NCBI GenBank assembly: GCA_942491115.1
Contig: CALNZV010000001.1
Coordinates: 310,001-374,000 of the forward strand
Source: CALNZV01 sp942491115
GTDB taxonomy: Bacteria; Desulfobacterota; Desulfobacteria; Desulfobacterales; UBA5852
DNA: 64,000 nucleotides
Direction of reading: 5' to 3'
Of this stretch, positions 55,175-62,652 are shown one piece after another. Every line of letters starts with the position of its first letter. Position 1 is the stretch's first letter. A program made the translations under genes and the position numbers. A model generated the notes under the pieces. That model had not been told where the DNA came from. It worked only from the letters and a program-made list of their open reading frames with translations, and did not search any database.

Positions 55175-55822
55175 TTATTTGAGTAATCGCCCTATTCGTC
55201 TCCACCGAACCCCAAAATCGTCCCTGTCCCACGACCAGTATATGATAAATGCTTTTCCCTTGAGAGCTGCCATATCGAAAACGCCCCAAAACCGGCTATC
55301 GTAGCTTTCGTCTCGGTTGTCGCCCATAACGAATAATGAATCTTCCGGTATCTTGACAGGACCGAAGTTATCACGGGGTTGGTAACTGCTTGGCAGGACT
55401 CTCGGATCGTTGAACACGGCAAAGGATGTGTCGACTTCCTGACCATTGACAAAAAGAACTTTATCTCGACATTCCACGATGTCCCCGGGAAGCCCGACAA
55501 CCCTTTTGATAAAGTCCTTCTCTGGATCCTCAGGGAATTGAAAGACGACGATATCGTTGCGTTTAGGCGTCGATACTGGAATCGTTGGCTGTTTGACAAA
55601 AGGAAATTTGACACCGTAAATAAATTTATTGACCAGAATATGGTCACCGATCAATAAGGTGTTTTTCATGGAACCAGAGGGTATTTTAAAGGCCTGAACC
55701 ACAAAGGTCCGAATAAAAAGGGCTAGGATGATCGCAATGACAATAGCCTCGACATTTTCCCGAAATACGGATTTTTTATGTTCCACAACAATATCGGTAT
55801 CGGCTGCAGTGTTTGACTTCAA
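55175..55822 (-). CDS. lepB: Signal peptidase I
   Basis: A 215-residue inner-membrane protease that cleaves Sec signal peptides. One N-terminal membrane helix precedes box B with the catalytic Ser51 (IPSGSMKNTLLIGDHI). The general-base Lys106 is in DFIKRVVGLPGD, and box E is GDNRDESYDSRFWG. The start appears to be TTG 55822, about 10 bases after AAGGA. Confidence 0.95.
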   Translation of the reverse strand: MKSNTAADTDIVVEHKKSVFRENVEAIVIAIILALFIRTFVVQAFKIPSGSMKNTLLIGDHILVNKFIYGVKFPFVKQPTIPVSTPKRNDIVVFQFPEDPEKDFIKRVVGLPGDIVECRDKVLFVNGQEVDTSFAVFNDPRVLPSSYQPRDNFGPVKIPEDSLFVMGDNRDESYDSRFWGVFDMAALKGKAFIIYWSWDRDDFGVRWRRIGRLLK

Positions 55823-55875
55823 TTTAAATGGTTCCTTGTCTGTAAAAATGACCGAAGTATGGCGGCAGCTGTTGG

Positions 55876-56361
55876 CTATATAAAACCCGTATAAACAATC
55901 AATCGTAATAAAACATTTGCCAGGATTCCGGCGGCTATATCATCGGCCACAATCCCCAATCCGCCTCTTATTTTTTTGTCTATAAGTCGTATCGGAAACG
56001 GTTTGATAATATCAAATAGGCGAAAAAGCAAGAACCCAAGAATGGCTGTCCAGAAAGTGAATGAAATGGCAAAGAGTGTCACGATCATGCCGACCATTTC
56101 ATCGATGACGATGCACCCTGGGTCTTTTCTGTGATATAGAACCTCCGCTTTACCTGCAATCCACACCGCTCCCCCAATTGCCAGAACGAGCAGAACAGCA
56201 CTGATCCACCCATTCCATATCGACAACAAGTAGCAAAGCGGTAGAGCGGCCAAGGAACCCACAGTTCCGGGGGCCACCTTGGTATGGCCGATGTATCCTC
56301 CCGTTGACAAAAAACGTATGACGGTGTCAGTAAGTGGCATTGAGGTCACGGCCATAGCCAT
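55876..56361 (-). CDS. pgpA: Phosphatidylglycerophosphatase A
   Basis: A 161-residue membrane enzyme of phosphatidylglycerol synthesis. It shows LSTGGYIGHTKVAPGTVGSLAALP, the metal-binding DPGCIVIDEMVGMIVTL and the terminal GGLGIVADDIAAGI. The true start may be the internal ATG at 56340 (MPLTD). It lies 53 bases upstream of lepB on the same strand. Confidence 0.94.
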   Translation of the reverse strand: MAMAVTSMPLTDTVIRFLSTGGYIGHTKVAPGTVGSLAALPLCYLLSIWNGWISAVLLVLAIGGAVWIAGKAEVLYHRKDPGCIVIDEMVGMIVTLFAISFTFWTAILGFLLFRLFDIIKPFPIRLIDKKIRGGLGIVADDIAAGILANVLLRLIVYTGFI

Positions 56362-56528
56362 CGTTCGCTGCGGTAGTGTTTAGAGGATAGACCCATTCCC
56401 CAAGCTGTGACCATCTTACTTCGATGATGTCATGATCAGGGCAGTTCCTTTGCCAGCCATTGGTTGACGTTCTGAACAGACATGCCTTATTCACATTCAA
56501 TTCTTCGGTATTTCCCATGTAAAAAATT
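56362..56528. other. Short gene-free flank left of repeat copy B
   Basis: Upstream of pgpA there is no other supportable gene until 56862. Open frames crossing 56327-56833 on both strands run through the dispersed repeat and show no known domain. Confidence 0.5.
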
Positions 56529-56709
56529 TGGTTATCTATGACGCTCCAGAAGATCCACATCGGAGGCCAATGGGTGTCGGATCGGTGTTGGGCAACGGCC
56601 TGAGCCCATATCGGCCGCATTCAGACGGTGGCGTGTTTTGGCCAGCAGGAGAGCTGATGACCATGGGCCATCCGGACCCATACTGGGGAAGGCCACATCA
56701 CCGCATAAT
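56529..56709 (+). repeat. Dispersed repeat, copy B
   Basis: Blocks in order are GGTTATCTATGACGCTCCAG, CAATGGGTGTCGGATCGGTG, GAGCCCATATCGGCCG, TTCAGACGGTGGC, TTTTGGCCAGCAGGAGAGC, CCCATACTGG and CATCACCGCATAAT. All recur, on the opposite strand, in copy A at 32302-32578. Copy B lacks the extra internal segment of about 96 bases. A hypothetical frame across it (56528-56833) is most likely not a gene. Confidence 0.75.
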
Positions 56710-56861
56710 AACAGTGTATCGAATCTTCCATGAGGGAATCAACCAGAGTCCCGAAGTGATTCAGAGCCGCCAAGTGCGCATATCGCCGGTGGTTCCCCAG
56801 AAGCAATCGAATTGGTCCTCCAAGGGAACATGACCGTTGCCATTCCTTCGGCTGATGTCTC

Positions 56862-58007
56862 TTAGTTGATGCCGGCGGTGTGAAGTCGAATGATCTCCAG
56901 CACCAAATTGGCTGTTTTTACCATATGCTCGATGTGAATGGTTTCTCTGGAGGAATGGACATCTTTCATGCCAGTTCCCAGTATCCCCAGAACCATATTT
57001 TTTTCGAAAAGAACATTGGCGTCGGATCCTCCCCCTGACCGTTTTGTCGACAGTTCACGACCTAATTTCCCGGCCGCAGCCAAGGCAAGCTCCACCAGAT
57101 AGTGGTCATCGGGTATCACCAGTGGATTGTATTCCCGATGGACCTGATACCGGATTGCCGGTAAGCCTTCAAAAGGGCTGTTTTTGGCTTCATCACGGAC
57201 CACCGCTTCGATTTCCGCCATCAAACCCTGGGTGAGGCCCTCAAGTTTTTCAAGGTCGTGGCTTCTGGCCTCTCCGACAATTTTAACCTCTTTGGGCACA
57301 ATATTTCTGGCCGCGCCTCCGTTTATAAGCCCAATATTGCAGGTGGTTTCATTATCGATTCTACCCAATTGAAGGTTGGATAGAGCCCGTGCCGAAATGA
57401 CGATGGCATTGATACCTTCTTCAGGAGCTGCTCCAGCGTGGGCAGCCTTTCCCGTGATGGTAATGGTAAAGCGATTGGCTCCCGGCGCCCGGGTGACCAA
57501 CCGGTCTGTGTCCCCCGAGTCCAGGGCATAGCCAAATCGGCCTTTAAGCAGTTCAGATTGGAGATGTTTGCTCCCTTCGAGACCGACTTCCTCACATGTC
57601 GTAAAAACAAATTCAATGGGTCCATGGTCTAAATGGTGGTCATGGAGGATTCGAGCAACTTCAATCAAGATGGCCACTCCGCTCTTGTCATCAGCGCCTA
57701 ATACCGTTTCTCCTGAACTATAAAACAGCCCATTTTCGTAAGTGGGATCAATGCCCCTTCCCGGCTCAACGGTATCCATATGGGCAGCAAAAACAATCGG
57801 CGGACATTCTAAATTTCCTGGAAATGTCGCGATAAGATTTCCGGTGTCGCTTCCGGTCAGTTTCTCGGAATTATCGACAATCGTGAGAGCCCCCAATGAT
57901 TCCATTTGGTTTTGGATGCGACGGCGAACCTGATATTCTTCTCTCGAAACACTATCTATTTTGACAAGATCCAGAAAGGTATCGGCCAATCGGTTTTCAT
58001 CGATCAC
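56862..58007 (-). CDS. M20 family peptidase (PepT-like)
   Basis: A 381-residue zinc-dependent aminopeptidase/tripeptidase-like protein of family M20. Metal and catalytic motifs are present: VFAAHMDTVEPG, LGADDKSGVAILIE (bridging aspartate), FTTCEEVGLEGSKHL (catalytic Glu) and YALDSGDTDRLV, with a late GGGSDANVLFEK. The lid domain begins at ITGKAAHAGAAPEEGINAI. The start is GTG 58007. It is divergent from selC, whose tRNA begins 70 bases away on the other strand. Confidence 0.9.
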   Translation of the reverse strand: MIDENRLADTFLDLVKIDSVSREEYQVRRRIQNQMESLGALTIVDNSEKLTGSDTGNLIATFPGNLECPPIVFAAHMDTVEPGRGIDPTYENGLFYSSGETVLGADDKSGVAILIEVARILHDHHLDHGPIEFVFTTCEEVGLEGSKHLQSELLKGRFGYALDSGDTDRLVTRAPGANRFTITITGKAAHAGAAPEEGINAIVISARALSNLQLGRIDNETTCNIGLINGGAARNIVPKEVKIVGEARSHDLEKLEGLTQGLMAEIEAVVRDEAKNSPFEGLPAIRYQVHREYNPLVIPDDHYLVELALAAAGKLGRELSTKRSGGGSDANVLFEKNMVLGILGTGMKDVHSSRETIHIEHMVKTANLVLEIIRLHTAGIN

Positions 58008-58076
58008 GGTGGTGGACTTTCATTGGTTATTGACTGGTCAGCGCCAGCGCGATATATGACTAACGCTTCAACTTAC

Positions 58077-58174
58077 GGAAGTGCGCAGCTCACTGGTGGG
58101 GCTCCCGGACTTCAAATCCGGTGTGGGGCGCTAATACCGTCCCGGGTGGGTTCGATTCCCATGCACTTCCGCCA
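58077..58174 (+). tRNA. selC: tRNA-Sec (anticodon TCA)
   Basis: A 98-base selenocysteine tRNA with an 8-bp acceptor stem (GGAAGTGC/GCACTTCC), anticodon arm CCGGACTTCAAATCCGG with anticodon TCA, a very long variable arm (GGGGCGCTAATACCGTCCC) and T-arm GTGGGTTCGATTCCCAT. Discriminator G and CCA are encoded. It decodes UGA as selenocysteine with SelA, SelB and SelD, whose genes are not in this window. A selenoprotein gene lies 1.5 kb to the right. Confidence 0.97.
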
Positions 58175-58293
58175 TTTTTACCTTAAAATTCGATCACTTC
58201 ATTTAGGAAAATTAGGGGCCAAATTGGGATCAAGACTTTCCGTCTCGGTCTCCCGAGAATCAGCCCTAGCTAACACAATTTCGTCAAATCGTT

Positions 58294-58326
58294 AAGGGGA
58301 TTACGCCATGGGTGATCCCCTTTCTT
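58294..58326 (+). terminator. Putative terminator after selC
   Basis: AAGGGGAT pairs with ATCCCCTT across a 13-base loop (58294-58322), followed by TTCTT. It lies 120 bases past the tRNA and in the right orientation. The T-run is short, so efficiency is uncertain. Confidence 0.6.
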
Positions 58327-58544
58327 CATTCTTGCGACGCCTTCCCCGGCGATTCTTCCCGCGCAAGCCTACTGCATATCAATTAATGCTACGAGATTAT
58401 ACATAATATAGTACATTAATTTTTTTATCATAAAATATTGTTTATTATATCTATTTTAATTTTTAATTGAAGTAATCAACTCTAATCGTTGCGGTAACAA
58501 TATTCACATTTGAGGCAAAAATTTCTGTGGGCAGAGCACTATAA

Positions 58545-58664
58545 ATTAGTGAGGACGAACGAAAAGAAATAGCCCGTGAGCTGTTTGAGGTGACGTCCGA
58601 GGACAATCACCGAAGCGAATTGATCGGTCTTTGCCCGGTTCATGAGGAGACCAATCCATCGTCC
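58545..58664 (+). pseudogene. Relic of CHC2-type primase zinc finger
   Basis: The frame opens just after a stop at 58542-58544 and reads SEDERKEIARELFEVTSED, then NHRSELIGLCPVHEETNPSS. The C-P-x-H-x-E-x-x-P-S pattern is the start of the CHC2 zinc finger of DnaG-like and phage or plasmid primases. The Phe that should follow Pro-Ser, the second CxxC knuckle and the catalytic domain are all missing, and the downstream frame looks unrelated. The beginning also has no supportable start. It is therefore a fragment left by a mobile element. Confidence 0.5.
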
Positions 58665-58944
58665 AGACGTTCTTTGAGCAGTGCAGGATCGGAGAATGCC
58701 TTCAAAGCGACTGAAAGGAATAGCAGGAAATGGTTGAGTCCGGTCACGGAAATGGGAGTCAATGGGTCTGAAATGAAGACAAAAGGGATGTGATCCTCTA
58801 TACGGCGCAACGTGAGGCAGGACCCTTCCTTGATCCTGTGCCTTACCGCATGGGCAAGAGATTCCGAGAGCGAATCGAGTCCCCCCAACGATTTACCCCC
58901 CCCTCAACGCTAAGGAAGGCGTTAAAGGGGTCTACAATAAAATA

Positions 58945-58976
58945 CCCCCTCGGCGGCGAGGAAGACACCGAGGGGG
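58945..58976 (-). other. Nine-base-pair hairpin
   Basis: CCCCCTCGG and CCGAGGGGG form a perfect nine-base inverted repeat around a 14-base loop. On the minus strand it is followed by TATTTTATTGT, so it could be a terminator for transcripts reading leftward from the selenoprotein gene, about 700 bases away. No plus-strand T-run exists. Confidence 0.5.
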
Positions 58977-59289
58977 CAAGAGGGAGAAGACTGAAGAAAC
59001 AAATACGCTTCAGCCGCGGATACGGATCGGAACAAATCGCCACCGAATCCTCCCGCCGCCAAACAACAATGCGTCGGTCCTCAATAATGAAACAGGATAG
59101 ACGGCTGTCAATGCCTTCGGGATAAAGCGCATAGAATCATCCAAGCCGCATGCCTGAGGCAAACATCGCGACCACGGCACCGAGGCGACCCCAAGGGACG
59201 GGGCTGATAACCAAATACGCCTCAGCTGATATCAACATCCTCGATATCAGCCTTGACACCAGGGATTGATCGCCTTTCTAAAACAGAAT

Positions 59290-59350
59290 TCGGTTATCTA
59301 AAAAGCTTCAGAAGGTCCGCAGCGGTGGCCAATGGGTATCGGTTCGGTTG
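59290..59350 (+). repeat. Dispersed repeat, copy C (partial)
   Basis: About 60 bases match the first block of copies A and B: GGTTATC, then AGCTTCAGAAGGTCC, then GGCCAATGGGTATCGG and TTCGG. After this the similarity stops. It is a truncated member of the family. Confidence 0.65.
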
Positions 59351-59670
59351 CTGATTAAAAGAATATTACGCATTTAGCAGTCGGAGCGGCCCCTGCTAGG
59401 TGAATAGAGTCTTTGAATAAAGAAAAGGATGATGCTGGCATGTCCCTCATGCCCCCCTGGGACCTTGCCAACGAAAACGGCAACAGACCAACCGACAAAA
59501 GGGCTCTGATTCAGGGCCCACTATAGCCGAAACGGCAACTTTTTAGCTGTGCCGACCAAAGCCATAACCGTAAATAAACGAATAGGCTTTCTATAGGCGA
59601 AGATGATTGGACAACGATCCGGCTATTTCCTCGGGTATGAGACATGGCGAAATCTGTAGGCTCAAAGCGA

Positions 59671-60666
59671 TCAGGGGGTTGAAGCCCCTCGCCTTAACTC
59701 ATCTTTGATGGCCTCGGAGAAGCCTTCAGGGGAATGATTCCCAAGATACCGTTTTCCATTGATGAAAATCGTCGGTGTGCCAGATACCCCGATCCTCTCT
59801 CCCTCTGTCTTGTCCCTTAAGATTAGAGCCTCGATCCTCGGGTTTTTCATGGCATCATCCACGGACGCACTCTTCAATCCGATCTCATTCAGGATACCGT
59901 CGATCACGCGGTCATCAAGACGGTCGACGTTCTGGAAAAGTCGATCATGAGCCTGCCAGAATTTCCCCTCTTCCCCGGCTGCCATTGCCCCAGCGGCCGC
60001 CTTGATGGCGTAACGATGCCGCTGGAGAGGAAAATGCTTGAACACCAGTCTGATCTGATCGGAATTGGCCTCGAACACCTGCTCGAGCAGCGACGCCACG
60101 GTCGCACAATACGGTCACTGGAAATCACTGAACACCGCGATAAGGACCGGGGCGTCCTCCGGACCTTTGGAGGGCGCTTTGGAAAGATCGATAGGGTATG
60201 TCTGCTCCAGGGAGATCAGTTCCACATCCCCGGAGGTCTTTCTCTTTACCAGAAGCACGCCAGGAACGGAGGTGGATTCGATCCCAGTCGCATCCGCACC
60301 AATATCGATGCGATCCTCAATGTCCCCTGATTGGGAGACCACCAGAACCATGCCTTTTGAGGTGAGCAGATATACCCGCAAGGCATCCCAGGACACAGCC
60401 ATATCAATCGCTGAAGCACTGTCGGCAAGAGGGCCGATAGGGATCCGCTGCTCGATTTGTCCCCGGCCGGAATACTTTAGTACATGCCCGTCTCCGGTAA
60501 GGACAAACACAAAACGGCGGTCGTGGCTAAGGGCAAGGTCAACTGGAGGGGAGCCCACGGGAAACGACCGGAGCACCTTTATCTCCGAATGCGCTGTGAC
60601 AGGAGACAGGAATAAAATCGTTGCGATCAAGAGATTCAGGCCTCGCTGTCCGTTCCAACGTATCAT
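59671..60666 (-). CDS. Secreted DsbA-like selenoprotein (UGA read through)
   Basis: A 331-residue protein if the in-frame UGA at 60117-60115 is read as selenocysteine (residue 184). It has a signal peptide (NLLIATILFLSPVTAHS) after ATG 60666, which has GAGGAAAG upstream. Residues about 28-150 have the short repeated strands of a beta-propeller blade set (DLALSHDRRFVFVLTGDGHVL). A DsbA-like thioredoxin domain follows, with FSDFQ-Sec-PYC at the active site, then the typical FKHFPLQRHRYAIKAA and the cis-Pro SGTPTIFINGKRY. Sequence on both sides of the UGA is collinear with DsbA proteins, where this position is Cys. A naive annotation would give two genes, 60115-60666 and 59671-60099. Confidence 0.9.
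60090..60117 (-). promoter_or_regulatory. Sec codon and candidate SECIS hairpin
   Basis: Directly after the UGA (60117-60115) the mRNA can form GCGAC/GUCGC (60105-60101 with 60094-60090) with the loop CGUGGC. The second base of the loop is G, as bacterial SECIS elements usually require. An alternative hairpin, CUGC/GCAG with loop UCGA (60090-60079), overlaps it. Which one recruits SelB cannot be decided by eye. Confidence 0.55.
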
Positions 60667-60905
60667 GAGTCATTCTTTCCTCTGGATGAAAACACCCGAT
60701 TAGAACAAGCGTTGCCACCGCTTAATCCTTGTGGCGACCAATGGGCATTTAACGCCTATCGATGAGGGCGTCAACAGGGTCAAATGGGGTCTGATCCGAT
60801 GCCCAACGGACGATTGCCGACCGGTGGGGTCAATCTGCCGGGCAAATTAAAAAAACCAAAGGCTGTGACTCATTGACCAATGGTCATGACGCGGATCGAA
60901 TTCGA

Positions 60906-61442
60906 CTATCCCCCCTTCTTTTCCATTTTGGCTTTCCGCTTTTGCCGAATCATCTGCGTATCGGTGTACATATCCTCGTAAGCGGCCTTTAGGGCCGTTT
61001 CGAAATCCACTATCTCCCCCCCATGCTCTCGGACGAACGCTTGGGCCGATCCCGAATCGGCAAAGGCCCACTTGGCCCTTCGGGTCATTACCCCCGGGAT
61101 GTCGCCACCCAATACCCAATGAGCGTCATCAGCATCGATCAACTGCCGTGTGTTCACATCGGCCACGTCGATCCGTTCAGGAGTCAGTCCCATTTTAGCA
61201 GCCATGTCAATGGCCGCGCAGTGAATGGAACAGGCTCCGAAGGCGGAATGATCCTCATAATATACCATGACCCTGGAATGGGCAAATTGGGCCCGATCCA
61301 TGTTGCACAGAGGGCAGGAAGGAAATTGAACGATATCTATTGGCTGATCCCCTTGCTTTCCATGAATTTCACATAAGGCACCGATTAAACCCAGTGCCAT
61401 GACAGTCGCCGTCGTCAAAAGGGTAAGTCTGAAAGATGGCAT
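60906..61442 (-). CDS. NosL-like copper/redox lipoprotein-family protein
   Basis: A 178-residue exported protein starting at ATG 61442 (a frame to 61532 lacks support; GGAG and AGGA lie upstream). The N terminus is hydrophobic (LTLLTTATVMALGLIGALC) with a Cys at its end, which may be a lipobox. The NosL signature follows: FPSCPLCNMDRAQFAHSRVMVYYED, with a CxxCxM metal site, then GACSIHCAAIDMA. NosL is a Cu(I) chaperone for nitrous oxide reductase, but related proteins occur without Nos. The gene lies 239 bases upstream of the selenoprotein gene on the same strand. A shared role in thiol or copper handling is inferred. Confidence 0.8.
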   Translation of the reverse strand: MPSFRLTLLTTATVMALGLIGALCEIHGKQGDQPIDIVQFPSCPLCNMDRAQFAHSRVMVYYEDHSAFGACSIHCAAIDMAAKMGLTPERIDVADVNTRQLIDADDAHWVLGGDIPGVMTRRAKWAFADSGSAQAFVREHGGEIVDFETALKAAYEDMYTDTQMIRQKRKAKMEKKGG

Positions 61443-61757
61443 CGTCCTGCTCTCCTTTGTTCCGGAAACCCGATGTGAGATATCCTTTTCCGTTTGTCGC
61501 GTCTGATTCAAAAGGCCTGCCTGCCTGGGCATACAAAACCATCAACGATCCGGCTCTGCCTCCAAACACCTTGGGAGGAATCGGCTCAGATGCCATTAGT
61601 AGCATATTCCCATATTCCTCTCAACACCCATCAGTCCTGGAGCCTCTCCGTCGGGGGAACCCACACCAATGTCATTCTCACTTGCTTTTATGTAAGAATT
61701 CTTTAAAATATTATTAATTTATTACTATTTTTATTGATTTCAATTTTTCTATAATAT
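61443..61757. other. Divergent control region with inverted repeat
   Basis: Upstream of both the NosL-like gene (minus) and the RHH gene (plus). The right half (61686-61770) is very AT-rich and carries the inverted repeat described separately. No other gene is visible. Confidence 0.6.
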
Positions 61758-61771
61758 ATGAATTCTTACAT
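61690..61771 (+). promoter_or_regulatory. Inverted-repeat operator of the RHH gene
   Basis: ATGTAAGAATTC at 61690-61701 is repeated in perfect inverse as GAATTCTTACAT at 61760-61771. Between them lies an AT-rich promoter-like stretch (TATTATTAATTTATTACTA). The right copy overlaps the ATG at 61770. This arrangement fits autorepression by the ribbon-helix-helix product encoded here. Confidence 0.6.
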
Positions 61772-61937
61772 GATACGGCGAAAGACCTTCTCTACACGGG
61801 TCGATGAAAGAAAAATTAAAGCACTCAAGCACTTAGCGGTTGATACCGATAAATCACTTGGAGTGCTGCTGGAGGAGGCCATCGCCGATCTTGTCGATAA
61901 ATACGACGAAAGAGGCATCGCCAAGCACGGTCCATAA
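61758..61937 (+). CDS. Ribbon-helix-helix (CopG/Arc-like) regulator
   Basis: A short gene of 59 codons from ATG 61758, or 55 from ATG 61770. The product is a minimal ribbon-helix-helix DNA-binding protein. A basic beta-strand (RRKTFSTRVDERKIKAL) is followed by helix one (KHLAVDTDKS) and helix two (LGVLLEEAIADLVDKYDE). Such proteins dimerise and bind inverted repeats, often controlling their own gene or acting as antitoxin. No toxin gene follows, since the next gene is a PilZ-like protein after 61 bases. A good ribosome site is lacking at both ATGs. Confidence 0.7.
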   Translation: MNSYMIRRKTFSTRVDERKIKALKHLAVDTDKSLGVLLEEAIADLVDKYDERGIAKHGP

Positions 61938-61998
61938 CGGCGTATGCACCAACTGACCATTGGCATGGCACCCTTCAGACCAGCACAAGGAGACGTAA

Positions 61999-62331
61999 AT
62001 GACACCATTTCGAGGGCGGCGCTGCGGAGTAAGAATCGACATCGACGAACCCATTCTGCTTGAATCCGGAGGCGAAATGCTTCACGGCGCTGTGATGCTC
62101 AATTACGGAGAACGGGGATTTTATTTCGAATCGGATATTGCACCGGAAGCAGGATCGGTAATCGGTATATGCACCGAGCAGTCCTTGAATGGCGGAAAGG
62201 ATGGATCCGGTTGTCACGCGATCGTCCGCTGGTCCCGAAAGCTAAAAAAGGGCCGAGACGATTTTTCCTATGGCGGCGGAGCAGAATTTTTTAAAGGTCA
62301 CTTCCCGTGGAGTTGCGACATGGGCGGCTGA
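61999..62331 (+). CDS. PilZ-like protein
   Basis: A 110-residue protein with a strong ribosome site (AAGGAG, 6 bases before ATG 61999). The layout is that of a PilZ beta-barrel: basic start FRGRRCGVRIDID, NYGERGFYFESDIAPEAGSVIGI in place of the DxSxxG region, then CHAIVRWSRKL and YGGGAEFF. It resembles the protein at 9443 in the same positions. The c-di-GMP motifs are degenerate, so binding is uncertain. Confidence 0.65.
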   Translation: MTPFRGRRCGVRIDIDEPILLESGGEMLHGAVMLNYGERGFYFESDIAPEAGSVIGICTEQSLNGGKDGSGCHAIVRWSRKLKKGRDDFSYGGGAEFFKGHFPWSCDMGG

Positions 62332-62373
62332 CATCGATTCGAACCAACGTGCACGAAAACCCCTAACCGCTCA

Positions 62374-62652
62374 ATGGGATCATGGCGTAAACCCAAAACC
62401 ATGGAGAACGAGGAAATGAAACCCGTCAAAAAGGAAGCCATTTCTGAAAACGTCGCGGAATGTCTACCGGATTTCGTCCTTGAAAAAAGCCGCTCAATCG
62501 ACTGCATCTGCCCAAAATGCGGCAGTATTCACCGCCTTAAATTGTTATGGACCGGGAGGGGAACCCCAAGAAAATTCTGTCCCATCTGCAAGCATTATTC
62601 ATCTTCGATCAGTGATATGGAGCCATCCAGGGTTGTTCCGGCCTGTATGTAA
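62374..62652 (+). CDS. Small zinc-ribbon protein, unknown
   Basis: A protein of 92 residues from ATG 62374 or 83 from ATG 62401. The second half has two CxxC knuckles 28 residues apart (CPKCGSIHRLKLL and KFCPICKHY), a typical zinc ribbon. The N-terminal part is acidic and helical. It lies 42 bases after the PilZ-like gene on the same strand. I do not recognise a named family. Confidence 0.6.
   Translation: MGSWRKPKTMENEEMKPVKKEAISENVAECLPDFVLEKSRSIDCICPKCGSIHRLKLLWTGRGTPRKFCPICKHYSSSISDMEPSRVVPACM

Larger units (their letters stand above)
58327..59670. other. Decayed, gene-free stretch between selC and the selenoprotein gene
   Basis: Apart from the primase relic (58545-58664), the hairpin (58945-58976) and repeat copy C (59290-59350), no intact gene is visible. 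Composition switches abruptly from very AT-rich (about 58380-58560) to GC-rich. Open frames such as 58640-58888 (minus) and 58790-59125 (plus) lack ribosome sites and known motifs. The pattern is that of degraded mobile DNA next to a tRNA gene. Confidence 0.6.

Noticed and set aside
56528..56833. Hypothetical gene across repeat copy B
   Set aside because: The frame is not kept in copy A, and it has no ribosome site or known domain.
58640..58888. Minus-strand 82-codon frame right of the primase relic
   Set aside because: No ribosome site, no recognisable family, and it lies in a decayed stretch.
59671..60099. Independent short DsbA-like gene starting at GTG 60099
   Set aside because: It would lack the active-site motif and signal peptide. 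The in-frame UGA and collinear upstream sequence make selenocysteine read-through a better explanation.
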